Shown in pieces: positions 1 through 8,026 of a stretch of 34,529 bases of DNA (its first letter is position 1; each line of letters begins with the position of its first letter). The notes below the pieces were generated by a model that ran no database searches, was not told where the DNA came from, and saw only the letters and a program-made list of their open reading frames with translations. Position numbers and translations under genes: made by a program. The DNA comes from a virus, in IMG/VR virus record IMGVR_UViG_3300046777_000454, positions 1-34,529 of that record; one strand, given 5' to 3'.

Positions 1-127
1 GAAACCGAATACGACGACGAAGCCGAACTGGATGAAGAAGATGGCGAGGAAGAAGCTACCTCGCAGGAACTTCCTGATGATGTCACTGTCAAGGTTAAAG
101 TTGATGGTGAAGAAGTGGAAGTCACCC
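1..127. repeat. Direct terminal repeat, left copy (circular-contig overlap)
   Basis: These 127 bases are identical to 34403-34529. An exact overlap of 127 is a common k-mer length in short-read assembly, so it most likely marks a circular or circularly permuted molecule and not a biological terminal repeat. Joining the two copies restores one unbroken scaffold reading frame, which supports closure. The sequence lies inside a gene, as expected for an arbitrary break point. Confidence 0.95.
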
Positions 128-843
128 TAGCAGAGCTTCGGAATGGCTATAGTCGGACTTCAGATTACACACGGAAGGCTCAGGCCCTAGCTGAAGAGCG
201 TAAAGCATTTCAGTCAGAAGCCGAAACCATCCGTCAAGAACGCGCTCAATACGCTGAGTTGTTGCCGCTGCTCCAGCAGCAGTTAGTGCAACAAGCCAGT
301 GCGGAGCCTGATTGGGACACTCTTTATAACGAAGACCCCATTGAGGCAGCGCGGTTAGAACGGCAGTGGCGTAAATCCCGTGAAGAGCAAACGTATCGCT
401 TGCAGGCCATTCAGGCTGAACAGCAACGTCTCGCACAGGAAGCAGCCGCAGACCAAGTTCGCCAAGTGCAGGCATTTGTAGAAGCCGAACGCGCAAAGCT
501 CCCTGATGTTATCCCAGAGTGGAAAGATCAGGAGGTTATGGCACGGGAGGCAAAAGAAATTCGTGATTGGGCTGTCAGCCAAGGTTTGACAGAGCAGGAA
601 ATTGAAAGCCTGCGCCAAGCCAGCCACGTTGCTCTTATTCGCAAAGCCATGCTGTATGACAAGGGCCGCACCAAGGTCGCTCAGGCTACTAACAAGCCGA
701 AGCAAAAGACCAAGGTAATTCGTCCCGGTTCAAGTGGCACTCAGGTCGATAGCCGTTCAACCGATGTAAAGAGGGCTTCTCAGCGCCTTGTGCGTAGTGG
801 CCGTGTCTCAGATGCAGCCGCTCTTTTGGATAAACTCATTTAG
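1..843 (+). CDS. Scaffolding protein, C-terminal part (gene continues from 34220)
   Basis: The reading frame is open from base 1 and joins in phase to the start at 34220, giving a 341-residue protein in the closed circle. It is highly charged: a very acidic N-terminal third, then a Gln/Glu/Ala-rich stretch likely to form coiled coil, then a basic C-terminus. That composition, and its place directly before the major capsid gene and after the portal, fit the internal scaffold that guides procapsid assembly and leaves before DNA packaging. Scaffold sequences diverge widely, so the call rests mainly on composition and order. A capsid gene ribosome site follows 15 bases after the stop. Confidence 0.75.
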   Translation, partial: ETEYDDEAELDEEDGEEEATSQELPDDVTVKVKVDGEEVEVTLAELRNGYSRTSDYTRKAQALAEERKAFQSEAETIRQERAQYAELLPLLQQQLVQQASAEPDWDTLYNEDPIEAARLERQWRKSREEQTYRLQAIQAEQQRLAQEAAADQVRQVQAFVEAERAKLPDVIPEWKDQEVMAREAKEIRDWAVSQGLTEQEIESLRQASHVALIRKAMLYDKGRTKVAQATNKPKQKTKVIRPGSSGTQVDSRSTDVKRASQRLVRSGRVSDAAALLDKLI

Positions 844-857
844 TAAGGACTTGAATA

Positions 858-1820
858 ATGGCTATTGTTACTAATACCTTCACCCGTTACTCGGCTATCG
901 GTATCCGTGAAGACCTGTCGAACGTCATTTACAACATCTCGCCGGAAGAAACTCCGTTCATTGCGAACATCGCACGCGAGAACGTGAAGAACACCTACTT
1001 CGAATGGCAGACGGACGCTCTGTCGGCTGCTTCGGCCTCTAACGCCGCACTCGAAGGTGACGACATCTCTTCGTTCCAAGCTGTTACGCCGACTGCTCGC
1101 GTTGGCAACTACACGCAGATCAGCACGAAGAACGTCATCATCTCCGGAACGCTCGAAGCCGTTGATAAGGCTGGCCGTCGCTCGGAACTGACCTATCAGC
1201 TCGCCAAGATGGGCGCTGAACTGAAGCGTGACATGGAAAGCGCACTGCTCGCTAACCAAGCCGCTGTTGCTGGTAACACCACGACTGCTCGTCGCACGGC
1301 TGGTCTGCCTGCTTGGTTGACCTCGAACACCTCGTTCGGCACGGGCGGTGCTGACCCGACTGTTGGCTCGACCCCGACTGCTGCCCGCACGGACGGCACT
1401 CAGCGTGCCTTCACCGAAACGCTTCTGAAGGAAGTTGTTGCTGAAGTCTGGACTTCTGGCGGCACTCCGAAGATGCTCATGGTTGGTGCATTCAACAAGC
1501 AGGCTGCTTCGGCATTCTCCGGCATCGCCACGAAGTTCCGTGACGTTCCGGCTGGCCAGCAGGCTCAGATCATTGGCGCAGCAGACGTTTATGTGTCTGA
1601 CTTCGGCACAATCAACATTGTTCCGAACCGCTTCCAGCGCGCTCGTGACGCATTTGTTGTCGATCCTGAGTATGCTTCGCTCGCCATCCTGCGTCCGATC
1701 CAGCAGACTGAGCTGGCTAAGACGGGTGACGCTGAGAAGCGCCTGATGCTCGTTGAGTATGGCCTGAAGGTCAGCAATCAGGCAGCGCATGGTATCGTAG
1801 CAGATTTGACCACGGCATAA
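858..1820 (+). CDS. Major capsid protein (SU10-like / DUF5309, HK97 fold)
   Basis: A 320-residue protein that resembles the SU10-type major head protein family (formerly DUF5309), which adopts the HK97 fold and forms the icosahedral shell. Visible family features are the N-terminal segment with 'SPEETPF' (about residues 29-35), the 'TYFEWQTD' strand near residue 50, and a C-terminal half containing 'DVYVSDFGTINIVPN'. Codon use is strongly biased toward C/G at third positions compared with neighbours, typical of a very highly expressed gene. The start follows an AAGGA ribosome site at 843-847. A stem-loop lies just behind the gene. Confidence 0.9.
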   Translation: MAIVTNTFTRYSAIGIREDLSNVIYNISPEETPFIANIARENVKNTYFEWQTDALSAASASNAALEGDDISSFQAVTPTARVGNYTQISTKNVIISGTLEAVDKAGRRSELTYQLAKMGAELKRDMESALLANQAAVAGNTTTARRTAGLPAWLTSNTSFGTGGADPTVGSTPTAARTDGTQRAFTETLLKEVVAEVWTSGGTPKMLMVGAFNKQAASAFSGIATKFRDVPAGQQAQIIGAADVYVSDFGTINIVPNRFQRARDAFVVDPEYASLAILRPIQQTELAKTGDAEKRLMLVEYGLKVSNQAAHGIVADLTTA

Positions 1821-1838
1821 GCAAGACTTGACTACGAT

Positions 1839-1862
1839 GGGGAGGGGTTTCGGCCTCTCCCC
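1839..1862 (+). terminator. GC-rich stem-loop after the capsid gene (partial terminator candidate)
   Basis: Nine-base-pair stem: GGGGAGGGG (1839-1847) pairs with CCTCTCCCC (1854-1862) with one G-T pair and the loop TTTCGG. It is followed only by TGACTTTC and not a long T-run, so full termination is uncertain. A hairpin here could attenuate transcription after the capsid gene or protect the 3' end of its mRNA, as seen behind capsid genes in other phages. Confidence 0.5.
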
Positions 1863-1880
1863 TGACTTTCAGGAGGGAAG

Positions 1881-2189
1881 ATGACCAAACGTATTCTGAA
1901 TGACGACAGCGCAACAACGGGCATCGTCACTTCATTTCACTATGACGCTGACAAGGATGAGGCTATCATCCAGAAGACACAGGATGTGTCCGGCATCATT
2001 GAAGCTAACAAGGCCGAATTTAACGCTGCACCAGAGCGTTGGGGGGAGTGGTCTAAGGTTGGCTCTATTCCGCTTTCAGTATATTATGAGCTTGAGCGCA
2101 AAGGCATCCTACAGGATCAGAAGGCGCTCGCTAAATGGCTGAATGACCCCGACAATCGGGCGTTCCGCACAAGGCCGGGGACTATCTAA
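1881..2189 (+). CDS. Conserved phage head-region protein, unknown function
   Basis: A 102-residue acidic/basic mixed protein without membrane segment. The start is preceded by a strong AGGAGGG ribosome site (1871-1877). It sits between the major capsid and the adaptor and its stop overlaps the next start, so it is probably translated together with head-completion genes. I recognise no enzymatic motif; features such as 'ERWGEWSKVGSIPLSVYYELERKG' could be described as a helical region but give no function. A minor head or connector-associated role is inferred from position only. Confidence 0.7.
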   Translation: MTKRILNDDSATTGIVTSFHYDADKDEAIIQKTQDVSGIIEANKAEFNAAPERWGEWSKVGSIPLSVYYELERKGILQDQKALAKWLNDPDNRAFRTRPGTI

Positions 2190-2809
2190 TGGCGATTACA
2201 ACGTATTCAGAGTTGAAAACGGCAGTAGCAGATTGGCTCAATCGCTCTGACCTTACCTCTGTTATCCCTAACTTCATTTCGCTCGCTGAAGCGCAGATGA
2301 ACCGCCAAATCCGTCATAGGAAGATGGTGACACGGGCAGACGCAACTCTGGATACGCCGTATTTTGCTGTTCCTGCTGACTGGCTGGAGAACATCCGCTT
2401 CCAGTTGAACACAAATCCCATTACGCCGCTCAAGTTTGTCACGGCAGAGCAGCTTGCTGAAGACAGCCAAATCTACATTCCGTCCGGCCAGCCCATGTTT
2501 TACACGATGGTTGGGCAGCAATTTCAGGTTCTTCCGACACCTGATAGCTCTTACACGGGTGAATTGACCTATTACGCTAAAATCCCGTCATTGAGCGATG
2601 CAGCGCCGACCAACTGGCTGCTGACAGAGGCCCCAGATGTGTATCTCTACGCTACATTGGTGCAGTCTGCGCCCTATCTGAAGGAAGATGAGCGCACGGG
2701 TGTCTGGGCTGGTCTGTATCAGACGCTCGTAAATGACATGAAAATTGCTGATGAACGTGCTAGAATTGGCAGCAGCAAGTTAACACCACGTATTCGGCCT
2801 TTTGTCTAA
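2189..2809 (+). CDS. Head-tail adaptor protein (SU10 adaptor-like)
   Basis: A 206-residue protein beginning 'MAITTYSELKTAVADWLNR' and containing 'LISLAEAQ'-type helix (here FISLAEAQMNRQIR, residues 27-40), a hallmark of the adaptor family that forms a dodecameric ring under the portal in short-tailed phages of the SU10 type. The later segment with 'YYAKIPSLSD' and 'YATLVQSAPYL' also fits that family. The start overlaps the preceding stop by one base. In the particle it should connect the portal to the nozzle. Identification is by pattern recall and not by a search. Confidence 0.8.
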   Translation: MAITTYSELKTAVADWLNRSDLTSVIPNFISLAEAQMNRQIRHRKMVTRADATLDTPYFAVPADWLENIRFQLNTNPITPLKFVTAEQLAEDSQIYIPSGQPMFYTMVGQQFQVLPTPDSSYTGELTYYAKIPSLSDAAPTNWLLTEAPDVYLYATLVQSAPYLKEDERTGVWAGLYQTLVNDMKIADERARIGSSKLTPRIRPFV

Positions 2810-2819
2810 GGAGCTTTAG

Positions 2820-3200
2820 ATGTCGTTCTCCAACTACCTTGAAAATAAGGTGATGCTGCACGTTTTTGGCGGCACATCTTACACCGCGCCTGCAACTTTG
2901 TATGTTGGCCTCTATACGTCTGATCCCGGCGAGGGCAACACAGGCACGGAAGTCTCTGGTGGCTCGTATGCTCGTCAGTCTGCTGCCTTCACAGTGACAG
3001 ATAACGCTGCTGCTAACACGGCTGCCATCGAGTTTCCGACTGCAACAGGCTCTTGGGGGACTGTAACCTATGTTGGCATCAGCGATGCGTCATCTGGCGG
3101 CAATCTGCTGGCTTCTGGCGCTCTGACGACCTCCAAGACGATTAGCAGCGGTGATGTGTTCCGTATTCCAACAGGCGATCTCGACATTACACTGGACTAA
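2820..3200 (+). CDS. Small tail-fibre-like structural protein (Gp80-like)
   Basis: A 126-residue protein with the start 'MSFSNYLENKVMLHVFGG', a segment 'LYVGLYTSDPGE' (27-38) and later 'TYVGISDASSGG'. This pattern is familiar from small phage proteins annotated as tail fibre or Gp80-like, predicted to be all-beta. The ribosome site AAGGAG lies at 2808-2813, seven bases before the start. It opens the fibre block. Exact role in the particle (decoration or fibre attachment) is not determined by the sequence. Confidence 0.75.
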   Translation: MSFSNYLENKVMLHVFGGTSYTAPATLYVGLYTSDPGEGNTGTEVSGGSYARQSAAFTVTDNAAANTAAIEFPTATGSWGTVTYVGISDASSGGNLLASGALTTSKTISSGDVFRIPTGDLDITLD

Positions 3201-3203
3201 TAG

Positions 3204-4079
3204 ATGAGCTTCTATGGTAGCGGAAATTACGGGGCAGGGGCTTACCCCGCTGGCGCTCCGTCCGGCTACGGAAGCGGCCTCTATGGTCGTGGAAGCTATG
3301 GTGAAGACGCAATTGAGGGCGCGGCGACCATTGCTGCGTCCTCAGACGTATCTGCTACTGCTCAACGGATTAAGGATGGTGCTGCTGCTGTTGCGGCCAC
3401 ATCTGATGTTACGGCATCTGCTATCCGTTATGCGAATGCACAGGTCGCAATCACTGGGCAGTCTAATGTAAATGCATCCGCTGTTCGCGTTGCCTTTGGC
3501 GCTTCTGCAATTACGGCGACAAGCAACGTTACGGCAGTCGGGCAAAAGACAATCCCCGGCGCTGCTGCGATTACAGCTACGTCAGATGTCACGGCAACGG
3601 CAACAAGAACGACATTTGCTGCCGCTGAGATCAACGCTACAACGACATTTACGGCAAACGCTAATCGTATCGTCTTCGCAGCGTCCGAAATAAACGCTCT
3701 CAGCGCGATTACGGCCTCTGCCGTGCGTTATGCCCAGACAACCATTGATATTGCCTCTACGAGCGCCCTGACGGCCTCTGGCGTGATGGTTAACTCGGCT
3801 GCCGCACTGCTTTCAGCTACATCAAGCGTTGCAATTGCTGCTGGAATTAGATTTACTGACAGCGCAGCGGTAAGCGCGACAAGTGTAGTTACCTGTAACG
3901 CGGTAAAGAAATGGGAGCCGCAACCTGTCACACCTGAAACGTGGACACCGCAGGCAGAAACGGGAGAAACGTGGACACCTGTTGTCGTGACTTCTGAGAC
4001 TTGGGATGAAGTCGCAAATACTAACAAGACATGGACGCCAATTTCTGTTACAGAAGAAACTTGGCAGCAAGCTGCATGA
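3204..4079 (+). CDS. Three-part repeat protein: Gly/Tyr-rich head, ten 20-residue repeats, five 10-residue repeats
   Basis: A 291-residue protein with a very regular build. Residues 1-38 are Gly/Tyr/Ser rich (GYGSGLYGRGSYG). Residues 39-238 are exactly ten repeats of 20 residues with no insertion or deletion; a typical unit is GAAAITATSDVTATATRTTF. Residues 239-241 are a linker and 242-291 are exactly five 10-residue repeats carrying a central Glu/Lys-Thr-Trp (VTPETWTPQA, ETGETWTPVV and so on). No enzyme motif. Lying between fibre genes, it is probably an elongated beta-rich fibre or adhesin; a beta-solenoid is inferred from the constant unit length. A single Cys occurs in the last 20-residue unit. 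Confidence 0.8.
   Translation: MSFYGSGNYGAGAYPAGAPSGYGSGLYGRGSYGEDAIEGAATIAASSDVSATAQRIKDGAAAVAATSDVTASAIRYANAQVAITGQSNVNASAVRVAFGASAITATSNVTAVGQKTIPGAAAITATSDVTATATRTTFAAAEINATTTFTANANRIVFAASEINALSAITASAVRYAQTTIDIASTSALTASGVMVNSAAALLSATSSVAIAAGIRFTDSAAVSATSVVTCNAVKKWEPQPVTPETWTPQAETGETWTPVVVTSETWDEVANTNKTWTPISVTEETWQQAA
3318..3917 (+). repeat. Ten tandem 60-bp coding repeats
   Basis: Ten consecutive 60-base units encode the 20-residue repeats of the surrounding gene. Units are diverged in bases yet constant in length. Common positions are an A-x-I/V start, S/T-x-V/F in the middle and T/S-A at the end of each unit. Confidence 0.85.
3927..4076 (+). repeat. Five tandem 30-bp coding repeats (Thr-Trp units)
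   Basis: Five 30-base units encode 10-residue repeats, each with E/K-T-W at positions 4-6 of the unit. They follow directly after the ten longer units, with one three-residue spacer, and end two bases before the stop-codon region. Confidence 0.8.
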
Positions 4080-4087
4080 GGTAAAAG

Positions 4088-4825
4088 ATGGCTGATACAA
4101 CCACAACTAACCTTGGGCTTACCAAGCCTGAAGTCGGCGCTTCTGCCGATACTTGGGGGACCAAGCTAAACACTGACCTTGATTTGGTCGATGCGCTGTT
4201 CGCTGCTGGCGGAACAGGCACAAGCGTTGGTCTTAATGTTGGTGCGGGCAAGACGCTTGCCGTTGCTGGGACACTGGCTCTCACCGGCAACGTGACGGCC
4301 AATAGCGCGACAATCAGCCCGACTGAACTCAGCTATCTCGACGGCGTAACGTCTAACATCCAGACGCAACTTGGTAACGCGATTACCGCTTCTGGCACAG
4401 CAACGCTGACGAATAAGACGATTGCGTTTTCTAGCAACACGCTGACGGGTGTGGCTCCGCTGGCCTCTCCGACATTCACTGGCACTGTGACAACAGCGAC
4501 GACTGACCTTCTCGGCTCAGTCCGCTCAAACATCACAGCGGTTTCTGCGTCCGCAATTGACTGCTCTGCTGGCAACTTCTTCACGAAGACCGCATCTGGT
4601 GCGCTGACTTGGACGTTCACCAATGTGCCATCATCTCGCGCCTTCTCGCTGCTTCTCGAACTGACTAATGGCGGCACAGGCACACAGACTTGGCCCGCTG
4701 CTGTTAAGTGGCCGGGTGGAACTGCGCCGACGCTGACGACATCTGGTGTCGATATTCTTGGCTTCATCACTGATGATGGCGGCACAACATGGCGCGGTGT
4801 CGCCCTTATGGTGGATAGCAAATAA
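4088..4825 (+). CDS. Tail fibre protein with beta-rich repeats
   Basis: A 245-residue protein starting 'MADTTTTNLGLTKPEVGAS', followed by 'TWGTKLNTDLDLVDALF', a widespread start in phage tail fibres ('TNLGLTKP...DTWG..iN.'). The middle holds the familiar fibre segments ISPTELSYLDGVTSNIQTQL-like and 'GTATLTNKTI' and 'APLASPTFTGTVTT'. The C-terminal part (about 150-245) is a compact beta-rich domain with 'TWTFTNVPS' and 'TTWRGVALMV'. It is probably a trimeric fibre shaft and tip on the tail. The stop overlaps the start of the LamG protein, so the two are likely made in fixed ratio. Confidence 0.85.
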   Translation: MADTTTTNLGLTKPEVGASADTWGTKLNTDLDLVDALFAAGGTGTSVGLNVGAGKTLAVAGTLALTGNVTANSATISPTELSYLDGVTSNIQTQLGNAITASGTATLTNKTIAFSSNTLTGVAPLASPTFTGTVTTATTDLLGSVRSNITAVSASAIDCSAGNFFTKTASGALTWTFTNVPSSRAFSLLLELTNGGTGTQTWPAAVKWPGGTAPTLTTSGVDILGFITDDGGTTWRGVALMVDSK

Positions 4826-6837
4826 TGCTTGACCGCATTTTGATTGGTTCTTCCGTAGAGCCGAACGACCCCAACTTCAAGAACGTAACGCTGCTGCTCC
4901 ACGGCGATGGGAGCAACGGCGCACAGAACAACACGTTCATCGACAGCAGCACGAATAACTTCACGATTACCCGCAATGGCAACACGACGCAGGGTTCGTT
5001 CTCTCCGTATGGTAGCAACTGGTCTAACTACTTTGATGGTAGTGGGGATTATCTGACTGCGCCTAGTAATGCCGCATTTGATTTTTCTACAAGCGACTTC
5101 ACAGTTGAATGTTGGTTTATAGCTTCAGCTGTTTCGTCAAATATGTCATTGGTCAATAATTACAATGCTGGATCGGCTGGCTGGGGCATACAGTGGCGTT
5201 CTGATGTAAGTGAATATCGGTTTTTCTGGGGCGACACAGTCCTTCTAAGTTACGCAGCGACACCAACTGTAGGTGCTTGGACGCATATTGCTGTTTCACG
5301 TTCAGGAACATCTTTGAAGATGTTTGTAAATGGCGTGCAAGTAGCATCAGCAACCAATTCAACTAGCCTAAGCGGAGGAACGACTGTGGTTGTCGGCGCG
5401 ATCAATGCGTCTGGCTACACACAGTATTTCAATGGCTACATCTCAAACGTCCGAGTGGTCAAAGGCACAGCCGTCTATACCGCAGCCTTCACGCCCAGCA
5501 CAACGCCACTCACAGCAATCACCAACACCTCACTGCTGACTTGCGCCTATAACCGCTTCCGCGATGGCAGCACGAACAACTTCACCATCACCCGCAATGG
5601 CGATGTGAAGGTAACGAACCTTGCTCCGTTTGCGCCTTCGTCTGCTTACAGCACCAGCACGAATGGTGGCTCTGCGTATTTTGATGGGAATGAAGACTTT
5701 CTTACTTCGCCGGACAATGCTGCTGTGCAGTTTGGCAGTGGTGATTTCACTATTGAAATGTGGGTTTATTTTTCTTCTGCTAATATAGCTGAACAGCAAT
5801 ACCTACTATTCAACGGCGCAAATGCAAATTCTTATGGGCCGTATAAATTATACTACAACGGAGCAAATAACTTAAAAATATACGGCTCTTCAAATGGATC
5901 GTCATGGGACGTTTTTAACGGGCTTAATGTAATTACTACAGTAGTAAGTGATTGCTGGTATCACATAGCACTTGTCCGATCCGGTAGTACATTTAGTGCG
6001 TATGCAAATGGTGTTCGCCAATCAACCGCCTCTGTTTCAGGTTCCCTAATCTCAACTGGAACACCAGTACGGATTGCAGCAGGTGACGCATTTGGGTCGT
6101 ATAATTTTAATGGCTATATGTCTAATTTCCGTATGGTTAAGGGTACTGCGGTTTATGATCCATCGCAAAGCAGTCTGACTATCCCGACCGCACCCGTTAC
6201 CGCCATCACAAACACATCCCTACTGCTGAACTTCACCAACGCGGCCATCTTCGACAACTCAATGAAGAACGACCTTGAGACTGTCGGCAACGCTCAGATC
6301 AGCACGAGCGTGAAGAAGTTTGGCACGGGTTCGATGGCGTTTGATGGTAGTGGGGACTATCTCTATCCAGCCGCAAGCCCAAATCTCGCTATGGGGACTG
6401 GAGATTTCACTGTCGAAGGATGGATTTACGCAACTGGAACGCCAAGCGATAGCCCAATTTTCGAATGCCGCTCAACAGGTAGTGCCACTGACGGGTTCAC
6501 TCTGACGGCCTTTAGCTCAAGCGTAATACGCCTATTCTGTGGCAGCGCGCTCATCTCTTCATCAAGCACGACTTATGTCGGTCAATGGGTGCATTTGGCA
6601 GTTGCCCGTGTTTCTGGAACCACGACCTTTTATATCAACGGAACAAGCGTTGGCTCAACAACATCAACAATTAATTGGACGAACCAAGACGTAATTGTTG
6701 GGGGTGGGCGCTATTCCGCCGGATCGTCAATCAACGTATCATTCACAGGTTACATCGACGATTTCCGCATTACCAAAGGCGTGGCCCGCTACACCGCAAA
6801 CTTCACACCGCCCACAGCGGCATTCCCGAATAAGTAA
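4825..6837 (+). CDS. Receptor-binding fibre protein with three LamG/concanavalin-like modules
   Basis: A 670-residue protein made of three related modules of roughly 215-225 residues. Each has an opening 'hhFDGsgDYL' strand, a 'F/FTh-E-hW' strand (for example DFTVECW, DFTIEMW, DFTVEGW) and a closing 'F-x-G-Y-h-x-x-h-R-h-x-K-G' segment near residues 202, 427 and 640. These are the marks of LamG-like (concanavalin A-like) carbohydrate-binding jelly rolls. It most likely binds surface polysaccharide of the host. The centres of modules 1 and 2 (about 5100-5450 and 5740-6170) are richer in A+T and use different codons from the module edges, which are alike even in bases, a sign of module exchange. 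Confidence 0.85.
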   Translation: MLDRILIGSSVEPNDPNFKNVTLLLHGDGSNGAQNNTFIDSSTNNFTITRNGNTTQGSFSPYGSNWSNYFDGSGDYLTAPSNAAFDFSTSDFTVECWFIASAVSSNMSLVNNYNAGSAGWGIQWRSDVSEYRFFWGDTVLLSYAATPTVGAWTHIAVSRSGTSLKMFVNGVQVASATNSTSLSGGTTVVVGAINASGYTQYFNGYISNVRVVKGTAVYTAAFTPSTTPLTAITNTSLLTCAYNRFRDGSTNNFTITRNGDVKVTNLAPFAPSSAYSTSTNGGSAYFDGNEDFLTSPDNAAVQFGSGDFTIEMWVYFSSANIAEQQYLLFNGANANSYGPYKLYYNGANNLKIYGSSNGSSWDVFNGLNVITTVVSDCWYHIALVRSGSTFSAYANGVRQSTASVSGSLISTGTPVRIAAGDAFGSYNFNGYMSNFRMVKGTAVYDPSQSSLTIPTAPVTAITNTSLLLNFTNAAIFDNSMKNDLETVGNAQISTSVKKFGTGSMAFDGSGDYLYPAASPNLAMGTGDFTVEGWIYATGTPSDSPIFECRSTGSATDGFTLTAFSSSVIRLFCGSALISSSSTTYVGQWVHLAVARVSGTTTFYINGTSVGSTTSTINWTNQDVIVGGGRYSAGSSINVSFTGYIDDFRITKGVARYTANFTPPTAAFPNK

Positions 6838-6849
6838 CTGGAGGCAAAA

Positions 6850-7299
6850 ATGATTGTCGCTATCGTAAATAATGGAGCCATCGAACAGACGGGTGACCTA
6901 TACGTCCTGTTCCCTAACGTATCGTTCCCGGCATCAGGCCCGTCGAGCGAATGGATGGCCGAGAACAACCTTGTCCCGGTGACTTACTTCAAGGCGCATG
7001 ACGCAGCCACGCAGAAGCTGGTTTCCTGCGAAGCCTATCTCGAAGGCGGAAGCGTTTACGCGGTGACTGTGGAAAGCCTCTCCGCTGATGAACTGACAGC
7101 CAAGGACGAAGCCACAAAGGCTGGCAACCGCAATGTCCGCAACTCGAAGCTGGCTCTGTGCGATTGGACGCAGCTTGCAGACGTTAACCTGACTGCTGAA
7201 TGCAAGACGGCGTTTGCTGATTACCGCCAAGCCCTGCGTGATATTGACCTGCTCAATCCCGTATGGCCTGACGCTCCCGCTGAAGAATGGGTTGCCTAA
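6850..7299 (+). CDS. Tail assembly chaperone-like protein (fibre-associated)
   Basis: A 149-residue protein whose C-terminal half contains 'RNSKLALCDWTQLADV', 'YRQALRDIDL' and 'NPVWPDAPAEEW', the signature of the phage tail assembly chaperone family (Phage_tail_APC). Members usually lie directly behind fibre genes, as here, and are thought to assist folding or to sit on the fibre. The N-terminal half (about 1-85) has a different, variable sequence, as is usual. A GGAGG ribosome site at 6840-6844 supports the start. The protein is probably cytoplasmic during assembly. Confidence 0.8.
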   Translation: MIVAIVNNGAIEQTGDLYVLFPNVSFPASGPSSEWMAENNLVPVTYFKAHDAATQKLVSCEAYLEGGSVYAVTVESLSADELTAKDEATKAGNRNVRNSKLALCDWTQLADVNLTAECKTAFADYRQALRDIDLLNPVWPDAPAEEWVA

Positions 7300-7301
7300 C
7301 A

Positions 7302-7499
7302 ATGGATATGTCTTTCGGCGTCGATACGCTTCTTACCATCATCGCTGGCGTATTCGCCATCATTGGTGTTTGGACGCAACTGAGCAACCGATTGGCCATT
7401 CTCGAAACGAAGCTGGAATACGGCGACGAGAAATTCGGGGAAATCATGATGCACCTACGCCGGATTGAAGATAAGCTGGATAACAAGGCAGACCGCTAA
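7302..7499 (+). CDS. Small membrane protein with cytoplasmic coiled-coil tail, possible lysis accessory
   Basis: A 65-residue protein. Residues about 7-27 (VDTLLTIIAGVFAIIGVWTQL) form one hydrophobic segment written here in part as TLLTIIAGVFAIIGVW; the rest is charged and heptad-like with many Leu/Glu/Lys. I chose the ATG just behind the preceding stop; another in-frame ATG lies upstream at 7287 inside the previous gene. No good ribosome site is visible, so translation may depend on re-initiation. Its place directly before the endolysin (one-base overlap) suggests a second holin-like or regulator protein of lysis, but that is inference. Confidence 0.65.
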   Translation: MDMSFGVDTLLTIIAGVFAIIGVWTQLSNRLAILETKLEYGDEKFGEIMMHLRRIEDKLDNKADR

Positions 7500-8026
7500 T
7501 GGCTGCCGCCAACTTCAATAAGTGCCTCTCGGTTATCCTTCACCACGAAGGCGGGTTCGTTAATCACCCGAAAGACCCCGGAGGCGCTACCAACCTTGGC
7601 GTGACCAAGAAGGTCTACGAAGAGTGGGTGGGGCATCCTGTTACTGAACAGGTAATGCGCAAGTTAACGCCGCAGCTCGTATCTTCACTCTACAAAGTGA
7701 AATACTGGAACGTTCTAAAGTGCGATGACCTTCCCGCTGGCCTTGATTTGTGTGTCTTTGACTTTGGGGTAAATGCAGGGACTGGTCGCTCTGCACGCTA
7801 TCTACAGCGCCTTGTGGGGGCCAGAGAAGATGGCGCGATAGGTCCGAAGACACTTAGTCTTGTGAAGGCTCTGGTGACGCTAAAAGGTGGTGATAATGTC
7901 GTTGACGAATTCCAAGAAAGTCGCCGCGTTTATTACCGCAAGCTCCCGACTTTCTCTACTTTTGGCCGTGGGTGGCTTCGTCGCGTTGATGAAGTCGAAG
8001 TTGCAGCAAAGGCGATGGCGAAATGA
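7499..8026 (+). CDS. Endolysin, GH108 N-acetylmuramidase
   Basis: A 175-residue peptidoglycan hydrolase. The N-terminal motif HHEGGFVNHPKDPGGATN (residues 15-32) matches glycoside hydrolase family 108, with Glu17 of the E-G-G motif as the expected catalytic acid. The later part with 'FDFGVNAGTGRSARYLQ' and 'DGAIGPKTL' matches the peptidoglycan-binding domain usually fused to GH108. It cleaves the glycan backbone of the cell wall at the end of infection. There is no signal peptide or anchor, so release depends on the holin encoded next (ATGA overlap at 8023). Length is normal for the family. Confidence 0.93.
   Translation: MAAANFNKCLSVILHHEGGFVNHPKDPGGATNLGVTKKVYEEWVGHPVTEQVMRKLTPQLVSSLYKVKYWNVLKCDDLPAGLDLCVFDFGVNAGTGRSARYLQRLVGAREDGAIGPKTLSLVKALVTLKGGDNVVDEFQESRRVYYRKLPTFSTFGRGWLRRVDEVEVAAKAMAK

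Noticed and set aside
122-496. - strand frame opposite the scaffold gene
   Set aside because: Shadow of an acidic, Gln/Glu-rich coding region; no supporting signals.
840-1790. A 316-codon open frame on the - strand opposite the capsid gene
   Set aside because: It is produced by the strong codon bias of the capsid gene (few codons that read as stops on the other strand). No ribosome site, Arg/Ser-rich meaningless product, and it lies wholly under a well-identified gene.
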